Shown here: positions 23,524-30,610 of the stretch, one piece after another
Numbering within the stretch: position 1 is the first letter of the stretch
Layout: every line of letters begins with the position of its first letter
From: JBFLYZ01 sp040756415
GTDB lineage: Bacteria > Bacteroidota > Bacteroidia > JADZBD01
Assembly (NCBI GenBank): GCA_040756415.1
Contig: JBFLYZ010000003.1
Span: 1 to 64,000, forward strand
DNA: 64,000 nucleotides
Direction: 5' to 3'
Position numbers and translations under genes: made by a program
Notes under the pieces: generated by a model
Told to the model about the DNA's origin: nothing
Databases searched by the model: none
Seen by the model: the letters and a program-made list of their open reading frames with translations, nothing else

Positions 23524-24629
23524 AAAATATTGTATTTGATGCCGCCAATGATCACGATCGTACGCATGAGCCCGTCCGGGATGGCATCGCGCGTTACTAC
23601 CGGCCTGGCGGCCAGCAGGAAAAGATCAGTGCTCTTTGACATGTTCAGTGATGCGGCAAGATTAATGTTGAGCGTCAACCCCTGCGAACCGGCCAGCCTG
23701 GCCCGCTGTCCCTGTGCATTCGTATACTCATCATCGGCCAGATGGTAAATGAACAGCAGGCCGGTATTAGCGGTGATTTTTCCTGCCTGGTAGATGCGGT
23801 TAATACGGAATATCGCATCGTCAGCGCGCTTCAACTCCTTCGATTCGAAGTACACATTATACTCACCATCGGTGCCAGTTGACCGGTGCAGGTATTGATT
23901 CCTGTTTTGATTGAACGTATGCTGGTAACCGATAGTAAAATCCCATTTTTTATGGGAATATTTAAGTCCGGCCAGCAGATCGGTCGAGCCCAGGCTGGTC
24001 TGGTACACCATGGGCAGCGGCAAGCTGTCAGCTCTCAGATCGCCTCCATTGGCGGGAAGCTTGACCCCTCCGGTCAGGCTTAAGTTTTTCCCGTTCTTAT
24101 TGACGATAATATAACTCAGAGTCGCCACGATATCGCCCAATCCGCTGGTGCTGGCCAAAGATCCGCTGGTAAAGGTATAGGGTACTTTTGCCTGGACAAA
24201 GAGCTTTTGCCCGGGCAAGCCAATACTCACCTCGGCCTGCTGGGTAAATATCGATGTGCCCTGCTCACCTTTTCCAAACAGCGAAGAAAGCTGGAACTGA
24301 TACCGCGGGTATTTGTAGATGTAACTGATTCCGCTACCCGATGTAGTGACCTTAAGGGCAGTATCTTTTTTCGAGACGACCTGTGTATTGTCTGTTTTCT
24401 TACCGACCACAACATTTGAATCCGGCTTGCTCCCGTTCAGCTTGACATCATCTTCCTCATTGTTCAGCTCGGCAGGGATGTATTTATCCAGCGGCATAAC
24501 CTCGTAGCTGAACTCTACTATGCTCAGTAATCCGGCCGAGCATACACCCGCATCACTGCAGCCCTGCGCTGCGAATCGGGAAGCAGAAAACACGAAACAG
24601 CCAAGAAGGAAAACCGTTTTGATCCTCAT
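23520..24629 (-). CDS. Outer-membrane beta-barrel protein of unknown function
   Basis: A 369-aa exported protein with signal peptide (MRIKTVFLLGCFVFSASRFAAQ). The N-terminal part is Cys-poor and linker-like, with a Lys/Asp/Val-rich stretch (about 60-100). From about residue 105 the sequence alternates as in beta barrels ('YQFQLSSLFGKGEQGT', 'VSIGLPGQKLFVQAKVPYTF', 'WDFTIGYQHTFNQN'), ending in 'IIGGIKYNIF' with a terminal Phe, as barrels do. It resembles transporter-type OM proteins, but substrate is not visible. It is first in a run with the P-loop gene, whose frame overlaps its stop. Confidence 0.75.
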   Translation of the reverse strand: MRIKTVFLLGCFVFSASRFAAQGCSDAGVCSAGLLSIVEFSYEVMPLDKYIPAELNNEEDDVKLNGSKPDSNVVVGKKTDNTQVVSKKDTALKVTTSGSGISYIYKYPRYQFQLSSLFGKGEQGTSIFTQQAEVSIGLPGQKLFVQAKVPYTFTSGSLASTSGLGDIVATLSYIIVNKNGKNLSLTGGVKLPANGGDLRADSLPLPMVYQTSLGSTDLLAGLKYSHKKWDFTIGYQHTFNQNRNQYLHRSTGTDGEYNVYFESKELKRADDAIFRINRIYQAGKITANTGLLFIYHLADDEYTNAQGQRARLAGSQGLTLNINLAASLNMSKSTDLFLLAARPVVTRDAIPDGLMRTIVIIGGIKYNIF

Positions 24630-24671
24630 AAAACTTATCCGAATTTAATGATAAAAATCAAGCAGGCAAGC

Positions 24672-24679
24672 TATTTTTG
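24672..24679 (+). promoter_or_regulatory. -7 box TATTTTTG before the pyridoxamine-oxidase-like remnant
   Basis: An exact TAnnTTTG match lies 4 bases before the ATG at 24684. The stretch CTATTTTTGCCTTATGGC is nearly the same as CTACTTTTGCCTAATGGC before the intact gene at 27091. Confidence 0.45.
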
Positions 24680-24683
24680 CCTT

Positions 24684-24791
24684 ATGGCGATAACAAACTC
24701 CAATAAGCCAGATCAACAAGACCTTTTATTGAACGCCAGAAAGTTTTTTTGTGGCCCAGCACCTGACGCGGGAAAGATCAATCTTAAAATT
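24684..24791 (+). pseudogene. Remnant of a pyridoxamine-oxidase-like gene
   Basis: Starting at ATG 24684 the frame ends '...RKFFCGPAPDAGKINL', which matches '...QKVFFVATAPATGRINL' of the intact protein at 27091. The distance from ATG to the INL codons is 102 versus 105 bases. A run of seven T at 24744-24750 and a missing base near 24757 explain 'CGP' in place of 'VAT' as two compensating indels. Similarity then stops at the terminator hairpin. I read it as the decayed 5' end of a paralogue. Chance similarity is possible because the fragment is short. Confidence 0.5.
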
Positions 24792-24822
24792 AGAAAGTCC
24801 GGGTTACGCACCCGGACTTTCT
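24792..24822 (-). terminator. Strong hairpin terminator of the 24840-26990 gene
   Basis: A 12-bp perfect stem (AGAAAGTCCGGG at 24792-24803, CCCGGACTTTCT at 24811-24822) has a 7-base loop. On the minus strand it is followed by AATTTTAAG. It stands 18 bases after the stop of the repeat adhesin. Confidence 0.8.
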
Positions 24823-24839
24823 GCAGTAAAAACAAGCGT

Positions 24840-26990
24840 TTATTTCTGTATCACTACTTTTTGCGTGCTTACGCCCTGATTGGTGATGACCTGGAGCTGG
24901 TAAACCCCCTCTGCCAGGCCGGATGCCGCGATTGCCAGGCCGGGAACCTGTCCCGAAACAGGGCCTGAGAAAGCATAAACCTCCTTGCCGGCAATATCGA
25001 AGAGGGCAACATGCGCTTCGGTGATCCCATCGTCCTTTATCTCCACGGTAAAGTGACCGGTTGAGGGGTTGGGGAAGACGGTAAAGCCGGATTGCTGGCT
25101 GGCCGCCTGCATGCCTGTGCACAAGTCAACCGTAATGCTCTGCTGGGCCGAATCGGTGCATCCGTTCATATCGGTATAAGTGTAGGTCAGGGTAAAGGTG
25201 CCGGCCCCGGAGACATTCGGATCGAACATGTTCGAGCTGACGCCCGTACCGGTATAGGTTCCGCCTGTTGGCGAGCCCCCGGTAAGGGCGAAGGCGCTCC
25301 AGTTGATGCAAACGGTGCTGGGGCTGAGCGTAAAGGTTACCGCGGGCAGGCTATTGATGGTTACGTTTATGGCATCGGTACCCGTGCACCCGTTCGCGTC
25401 AGTAACAGTAACGCTGTAGGTGCCGCTGGCCGAAACCACCAGCGTTTGCGCGGTAGAATTGTCGCTCCACAGGTAAGCGGAGCCCGGGTTTTGGGCGTCC
25501 AGTGTTACCGTTCCCCCGCATTGTGTAGTATCATTTCCAAGCGTTACTACCGGCAGCGGGTTGATCGTAACGTTGATAGCATCTGTGCCAGTACAGCCGT
25601 TGGGGTCGGTCACCGTTACGCTGTACGTGCCGCTGGCAGACACCACCAGCGTTTGCGCGGTGGAATTGTCGCTCCACAGGTAAGTGGAGCCGGGGTTTTG
25701 CGCATCCAGCGTTACCGTTCCAGCGCATTGGGTTATGTCGCTGCCCAGGCTTACGGCTGGCGCTGCATTCACTGTAATGGGTTGTGTAGCCGAGTTGCTG
25801 CAGCCGTTCACGTCAGTATAGGTATAAGTCAGCGTGTATGTGCCTGCCCCCGCAGTTGCCGGATTGAAAACGCCACCGCTCACAGCCGTGCCCGAATAGG
25901 TACCGCCTGAGGGCGACCCTCCGGTAAGCGTGATCGGAGCGCTGTTCACACATACCGCGCTGAGCGGAGAAAATGTGACGGCCGGCAATGGGTTGACGGT
26001 AATAGCCAGCGTTTGAGCCGGGCTGGAGCCGCAGGTATTGCTTGCCGTAACCGTTATGTTCCCTGAGGTGCTTCCGAAAGTGACATTGATGGAAGTAGTA
26101 TTCTGGCCCGAATTGATCGCAGCGCCTGAAGGCACGGTCCAGCTATAGGAAGTAGCGTTGGTCACCGCGCTGATGGTATAGGTTCCCGTTGAACCGGCAC
26201 ATACGGAAGCGCTGCCGCTGATCGTTCCGGGCTGCAGCGGAGCGGCCGGGCTTACGGTAACGGCAAGGCTGCTGGCCGTGCTGGTTCCGCAGGGATTGAC
26301 TGACGAAACCGTCACATTACCCGAGTTGGCGCCAAAGGAAACGGTGATGGTGGTAGTACCCTGCCCGCTGAGTATGGTGGCGCCTGTCGGCACGGTCCAG
26401 GTATAGCTTAAGGCGCCCAGCACAGGGGCGATGGAGTAGGTCTGGGAAGTGGATCCGCACACGGCAGTAGGACCCGTGATGGGTCCCGGTGTGGCTGCAG
26501 GCCCCGTGAAAAAAATGAGCGACATACGCTGGTTGGGGCCGTTACAGGTGGCCGTATTCACACCGCCCCAGTTCGGGTTGCCGGTTCCAATGCCCGGGCG
26601 GATGATATAGCCGGTGGGGCAATTGGCACCGCTGCATTGGGAGGGAGGGTTCAGCCACACTTCACCGAGATACCTGTTGCATAAGGACCATACGTTCCCC
26701 AGGCAGGATGGCGTGGTATAGCTCGTGTAATTCTGTAAAGCCGTGGCATAATTGTTCACTTCGGTGGCGTTGTTGCAGGAAATGCCAGCGGTGTTGAACG
26801 TACCTCCGATCCACATGGCGCAATAGCTGCCGGGCGTAAGCGAGGCGCGGAAAGCGTTCCAGGTGTTGATCTGGGTGGTGGTGGGCGGTATGCCCTGCCT
26901 GAAGGTATCGGTCCAGGCGGTAGGCACCTGCGCAAGCGATTCGCTTAACAGGGCAGCGGTAAATAAGAGTGTGAGTAATGTGTGTTTCAT
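24840..26990 (-). CDS. Repetitive Ig/PKD-like adhesin with T9SS sorting domain
   Basis: A 716-aa secreted protein. After the signal peptide (MKHTLLTLLFTAALLSESLAQ) comes a Cys-rich N-terminal domain with 'GSYCAMWIGGTFNTAG' (about 25-165) that I do not recognise. Then come Ig-like/PKD-like repeats: two 'SYTWTVPTGA' type units (about 170-335), two 'GGSPSGGTYSGT' type units, and between them two nearly identical 'YLWSDNSTAQTLVVSASGTY' units of about 69 aa. The end is a T9SS type A sorting domain (VFPNPSTGHFTVE ... AEGVYQLQ ... KVVIQK). It is likely a surface adhesin or matrix protein. Confidence 0.85.
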   Translation of the reverse strand: MKHTLLTLLFTAALLSESLAQVPTAWTDTFRQGIPPTTTQINTWNAFRASLTPGSYCAMWIGGTFNTAGISCNNATEVNNYATALQNYTSYTTPSCLGNVWSLCNRYLGEVWLNPPSQCSGANCPTGYIIRPGIGTGNPNWGGVNTATCNGPNQRMSLIFFTGPAATPGPITGPTAVCGSTSQTYSIAPVLGALSYTWTVPTGATILSGQGTTTITVSFGANSGNVTVSSVNPCGTSTASSLAVTVSPAAPLQPGTISGSASVCAGSTGTYTISAVTNATSYSWTVPSGAAINSGQNTTSINVTFGSTSGNITVTASNTCGSSPAQTLAITVNPLPAVTFSPLSAVCVNSAPITLTGGSPSGGTYSGTAVSGGVFNPATAGAGTYTLTYTYTDVNGCSNSATQPITVNAAPAVSLGSDITQCAGTVTLDAQNPGSTYLWSDNSTAQTLVVSASGTYSVTVTDPNGCTGTDAINVTINPLPVVTLGNDTTQCGGTVTLDAQNPGSAYLWSDNSTAQTLVVSASGTYSVTVTDANGCTGTDAINVTINSLPAVTFTLSPSTVCINWSAFALTGGSPTGGTYTGTGVSSNMFDPNVSGAGTFTLTYTYTDMNGCTDSAQQSITVDLCTGMQAASQQSGFTVFPNPSTGHFTVEIKDDGITEAHVALFDIAGKEVYAFSGPVSGQVPGLAIAASGLAEGVYQLQVITNQGVSTQKVVIQK
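25352..25775 (-). repeat. Two near-identical 69-aa units (about 208 bp each)
   Basis: Two direct repeats sit inside the adhesin, at about 25352-25560 and 25561-25768. The encoded units both hold 'TVTLDAQNPGS(T/A)YLWSD' and 'NGCTGTDAINVTIN'. Their DNA similarity is much higher than to the other repeats of the gene, which points to a recent duplication. Confidence 0.7.
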
Positions 26991-27078
26991 ATGTTTTTGT
27001 TTTGCGCTAACATAAATGAATTAGGCCGAATATTGTCTGCTTTTTAAAGCGGTTGGTCGAAATGTTAATAACATCTCC

Positions 27079-27086
27079 TACTTTTG
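27079..27086 (+). promoter_or_regulatory. -7 box TACTTTTG of the pyridoxamine-oxidase-like gene
   Basis: An exact TAnnTTTG match lies 4 bases before the ATG at 27091, with a TTG at 27053-27055 as a distant -33 candidate. It predicts a nearly leaderless mRNA. Confidence 0.5.
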
Positions 27087-27090
27087 CCTA

Positions 27091-27627
27091 ATGGCTAAAA
27101 CGGTACAGGCGATAAGCGACCTCAACAGAACATTCATAGAGAGGCAAAAAGTGTTTTTTGTTGCTACAGCGCCTGCCACGGGGCGCATCAATCTTTCTCC
27201 CAAAGGCATGGATACGTTCCGCGTGCTCTCCCCTACCCGCGCAGCCTGGCTTAACCTGACCGGGAGCGGCAACGAAACGGCCGCTCACCTGCTGGAGAAC
27301 GGCAGGATAACGCTTATGTTCTGCGCTTTTGAAGGGAAGCCCAATATCCTGCGCCTGTACGGCAAAGGCAGGTCGGTACACCCGCGCGATAAGGATTGGA
27401 ACGATCTGATCGCTTTATTCCCCAAAATACCGGGCGGACGCCAGATCATTGTTGTTGATGTAGAAAGCGTGCAGAACTCCTGCGGGTTCGGAGTGCCGCT
27501 CATGGAGTTCAAAGGGCCGCGCGAGGACCTGGAGCGATGGGCGCTCAACAAAGGCGAAGAAGGCATTAAAGCCTATCAGAGGGAAAAGAACAGCATCAGC
27601 CTCGATGGAAAGGAAACAGGGCTCTGA
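27091..27627 (+). CDS. Pyridoxamine 5'-phosphate oxidase family protein
   Basis: A 178-aa FMN-binding split-barrel protein. 'KVFFVATAPATGRINLSPKG' and 'NETAAHLLENGRITLMFCAF' are typical of the PNPOx-like family also called general stress protein-like. It lacks the PdxH C-terminal signature, so it is unlikely to make PLP; redox or F420/FMN-linked functions are possible. A decayed 5' copy of this gene lies at 24684-24791, on the other side of the adhesin gene. Confidence 0.85.
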   Translation: MAKTVQAISDLNRTFIERQKVFFVATAPATGRINLSPKGMDTFRVLSPTRAAWLNLTGSGNETAAHLLENGRITLMFCAFEGKPNILRLYGKGRSVHPRDKDWNDLIALFPKIPGGRQIIVVDVESVQNSCGFGVPLMEFKGPREDLERWALNKGEEGIKAYQREKNSISLDGKETGL

Positions 27628-27677
27628 TTTCGGGCCGCGGATATTTTTTTGTACTATTGTTATTCAAATTAAAAGCC

Positions 27678-29336
27678 ATGCGAAAACTCTGCGCTTTCCT
27701 GCTACTCCTTTCTTTTACTTCTTTCCGCACCAGCGCCCAGGATACGGGTTTTGTTCCGGGCGAGCTGATGGTGATGCTGAGATCCAATGATGACGTTGCG
27801 CAACTGGAAAAGGACCTGTCTCTGCTCAATTCACAATATACCGGGCTCAAGTCCAGGCAGCAACTGTCAAAGCGCCTGCATGCGTGGCTGTTCAGCTTCC
27901 ATACTTCGATCGACCATTACCAGATGATGAATGCCATAGCCAAGCATCCCCTGGTCATACTCGTACAATCGAACCATTATGTTTACGACCGGCTTACGCC
28001 TAACGATACCCAGTTCGGCAGCATGTGGGATATGAACAATACCGGGCAGACGGGCGGCACTACGGATGCCGATATTGATGCCGTTGAAGCCTGGGATATC
28101 ACCACCGGTGGCCTTACCGTTGCCGGAGATACCATTGTGGTGGCGGTGGTCGACAATGGTTTCAGCCTTTCGCACCAGGACCTGCGTTTCTGGAAGAACT
28201 ATGGAGAGATACCGAACAATTCGGTCGATGATGACGGGAACGGATACGTAGACGATTACAACGGATGGAACGCTTACAACAATAACGGCACCATTACTTC
28301 TTCCACGCACGGCACGCACGTTACGGGTACGGTCGGTGCCCGCGGCAATAACAACCTGGGCGTAACCGGGGTGAACTGGAATGTAAAGGTTATGCCCGTG
28401 CAGGGCTCGTCAGGTACGGAATCTACCGTGGTGCTGGCTTACGATTATGTGCTGAACGCGCGTGCTTTGTATAATTCCACGAATGGTGCGCAGGGGGCCT
28501 TCGTGGTCTCCACCAATGCCTCTTTTGGCGTGGACCAGGGGCAGCCTTCCGCTTTCCCGCTCTGGTGCGCCATGTATGACTCGCTGGGGGCGCAGGGCAT
28601 TCTCAACGCGGGCGCTACGGCCAACCAGAACTGGGATATCGATGCCGTTGGCGATATTCCCACCGCATGCCCCAGTCCTTTCATGATCTCGGTCACCAAC
28701 ACCACCCATAACGATGTGCGTAATTCGGGCGCTGCCTATGGGCTCACCACCATCGACCTGGGAGCTCCCGGAACGAACATACTCTCCACCACTCCAGGTA
28801 ATAATTACAGTAACCTGACCGGCACTTCCATGGCCACTCCCCACGTGGCTGGCGCCATCGCGCTGATGTGGGCGGCAGCCTGCCAGCAGATGATCGATGA
28901 TTACCGGCTTTACCCCGACAGTCTGGCCGAAGTGATGAAAGATTACCTGCTTACTGGCACCGATCCCCTGACCAACCTGTCAGGCATGTGTGTTACGGGC
29001 GGGCGCCTGAACCTGAACGGTGCTTTGCTGAACGTGCTCAGCTATAACTGCCTGACCACCTCGGCAAGCAGCAATGAGAATGAGGCGCTGCTGCATGTAT
29101 ACCCCAATCCTGCGCTGGATGAGCTTCAGGTATCCTGTTATTTCGCGCGGCAAACCAGCGCTCAGATCATTTTGGTGAACATGCTTGGCGAGGCGGTGAT
29201 GGCGCAGCAGTTCGAAGCGGCTGCGGGTGTCAACCAGCAAAAGCTGAGCACCACCGGCCTGGATGCGGGCGTTTATTTTATCATGATAAAAACGACCAAC
29301 GGCCTGATCTCAGGCGGGAAGATCGTGAAGCAGTAA
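27678..29336 (+). CDS. Subtilisin-like (S8) protease with T9SS sorting domain
   Basis: A 552-aa secreted serine protease. Signal peptide MRKLCAFLLLLSFTSFRTSA; an inhibitor-like propeptide (about 22-105). The catalytic triad is present: Asp159 (VAVVDNGF), His211 (HGTHVTGT) and Ser384 (GTSMATPHVAGA). The C-terminus is a T9SS type A sorting domain (VYPNPALDELQV ... DAGVYFIM ... GGKIVKQ). It degrades proteins outside the cell or at its surface. The ATG at 27678 starts the signal peptide, so the frame from 27657 is too long. Its stop lies 2 bases from the stop of the convergent gene. Confidence 0.94.
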   Translation: MRKLCAFLLLLSFTSFRTSAQDTGFVPGELMVMLRSNDDVAQLEKDLSLLNSQYTGLKSRQQLSKRLHAWLFSFHTSIDHYQMMNAIAKHPLVILVQSNHYVYDRLTPNDTQFGSMWDMNNTGQTGGTTDADIDAVEAWDITTGGLTVAGDTIVVAVVDNGFSLSHQDLRFWKNYGEIPNNSVDDDGNGYVDDYNGWNAYNNNGTITSSTHGTHVTGTVGARGNNNLGVTGVNWNVKVMPVQGSSGTESTVVLAYDYVLNARALYNSTNGAQGAFVVSTNASFGVDQGQPSAFPLWCAMYDSLGAQGILNAGATANQNWDIDAVGDIPTACPSPFMISVTNTTHNDVRNSGAAYGLTTIDLGAPGTNILSTTPGNNYSNLTGTSMATPHVAGAIALMWAAACQQMIDDYRLYPDSLAEVMKDYLLTGTDPLTNLSGMCVTGGRLNLNGALLNVLSYNCLTTSASSNENEALLHVYPNPALDELQVSCYFARQTSAQIILVNMLGEAVMAQQFEAAAGVNQQKLSTTGLDAGVYFIMIKTTNGLISGGKIVKQ

Positions 29337-29338
29337 GG

Positions 29339-30517
29339 TTAGATCTTCACCAATTTTCTGGCAACCAGGGCTTCCCCGGTCTTAATGTACAGGTAATATA
29401 CTCCGCTTTTGAGGCCTGAGATACGGAGCTCCCCCAGCAGCGGGCTCCATTCAACGGGCCCCGCTTCATTTCCCAGGGCATCATACACCGATATCCCTTC
29501 TAATTCCACTCCGTTCAACTCAATTTTCACCACCTCCTGCGAAGGATTAGGATAAATGCCGATACCGTGCATGTTATACATGCCCGTAGAAAGCGGCTGC
29601 GCCAGACGAAGTATGGTGCCCCCCTCGCCCACCGCCCAGCCAAAGATATCCTGTAGCGCATAGGCCCAGAATGACCGCAAATGCTGTGTCGTAAGACCGG
29701 GTTCCTGCGTCCATGTAACACCACCATCCATCGATCTGCGTATCTCACCGCTCTCCCCCACCGCATAATAGAAGCCCCAGAGGTATTGCGGATAAGCCGC
29801 CCAATGCAGAAAATCGGTGGTGCCGCTGGTTTGCTGTATCCAGGAATTACCACCGTTGCTCGTTTTCAGCACCAGCCCGTTATTGCCGGTAATAATGCCG
29901 TCAACAGGGGAATAAAAACTTACCGACCAGAGGGTGGTGGCAGACACGGGAGAATTTTGCGGGGTCCACGTAAGGCCTCCATTGGTAGTGGTCAGTATGA
30001 GGCTGTTGTCGCCACAGATCCACCCTAAAGCGGGAGAAGTGAAATACACCGACCACAGATTGACCGAAGAGGCGATGGTTTGGCTGGTCCAGGTGACACC
30101 ACCGTCCACAGTGGCCCGGATAGTTCCTCCCGCGCCAACGGCCCAGCCGCGGTTCCCGTCTATGAAAAATATACTCCAGAGTATGTTGCCGGTATTGCTG
30201 TTCTGTGGGGACCAGCTAAGGCCTCCGTTCACTGTTTTACGTATGGTGCCGTTTCCCCCGCATATCCAGCCCGTATCCTGCGTGATGAAGAAGACCTCGT
30301 ACAAATTCTCGGTTGTGCCGCTGGTCTGTCCGGTCCAGTTGGTGCCACCGTCAACCGTGGCGCGTATTGTGCCCCCGTTACCAACTGCCCAGCCCTGCAG
30401 CCCGGAAACGCCATACACGGAGTACAGGTTCTGGTTCGTACCGCTGGTTTGCGTGAACCATTGCGCGTGAACTGCGAGCGGAAGCGCGAACAGAGCGAAA
30501 ACGGAAATGTATTTCAT
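29339..30517 (-). CDS. YCF48/BNR-like beta-propeller protein with T9SS sorting domain
   Basis: A 392-aa secreted protein with signal peptide (MKYISVFALFALPLAVHA). About seven units of roughly 44 aa, each with a 'GWAVGNGGTIRATVDGG' and 'NWTGQTSGTT' pattern, form a beta propeller like the plant/cyanobacterial photosynthesis factor Ycf48 and sialidase BNR repeats. Asp-box-like 'TxDGGxxW' turns are visible. The end is a T9SS type A domain (IYPNPSQEVVKIE ... SGVYYLYIK ... VARKLVKI). No catalytic residues are seen; binding is more likely. The start at 30517 is the first ATG with a signal peptide. Confidence 0.85.
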   Translation of the reverse strand: MKYISVFALFALPLAVHAQWFTQTSGTNQNLYSVYGVSGLQGWAVGNGGTIRATVDGGTNWTGQTSGTTENLYEVFFITQDTGWICGGNGTIRKTVNGGLSWSPQNSNTGNILWSIFFIDGNRGWAVGAGGTIRATVDGGVTWTSQTIASSVNLWSVYFTSPALGWICGDNSLILTTTNGGLTWTPQNSPVSATTLWSVSFYSPVDGIITGNNGLVLKTSNGGNSWIQQTSGTTDFLHWAAYPQYLWGFYYAVGESGEIRRSMDGGVTWTQEPGLTTQHLRSFWAYALQDIFGWAVGEGGTILRLAQPLSTGMYNMHGIGIYPNPSQEVVKIELNGVELEGISVYDALGNEAGPVEWSPLLGELRISGLKSGVYYLYIKTGEALVARKLVKI

Positions 30518-30610
30518 AACAGCCGGTTTTTTTATAAAAGTAAGGCAGGGCGATCGCAGGAGCAAATCAAACCCTGCAGGATCTTACCTGTTCAAAGGCC
30601 TTGACACACG

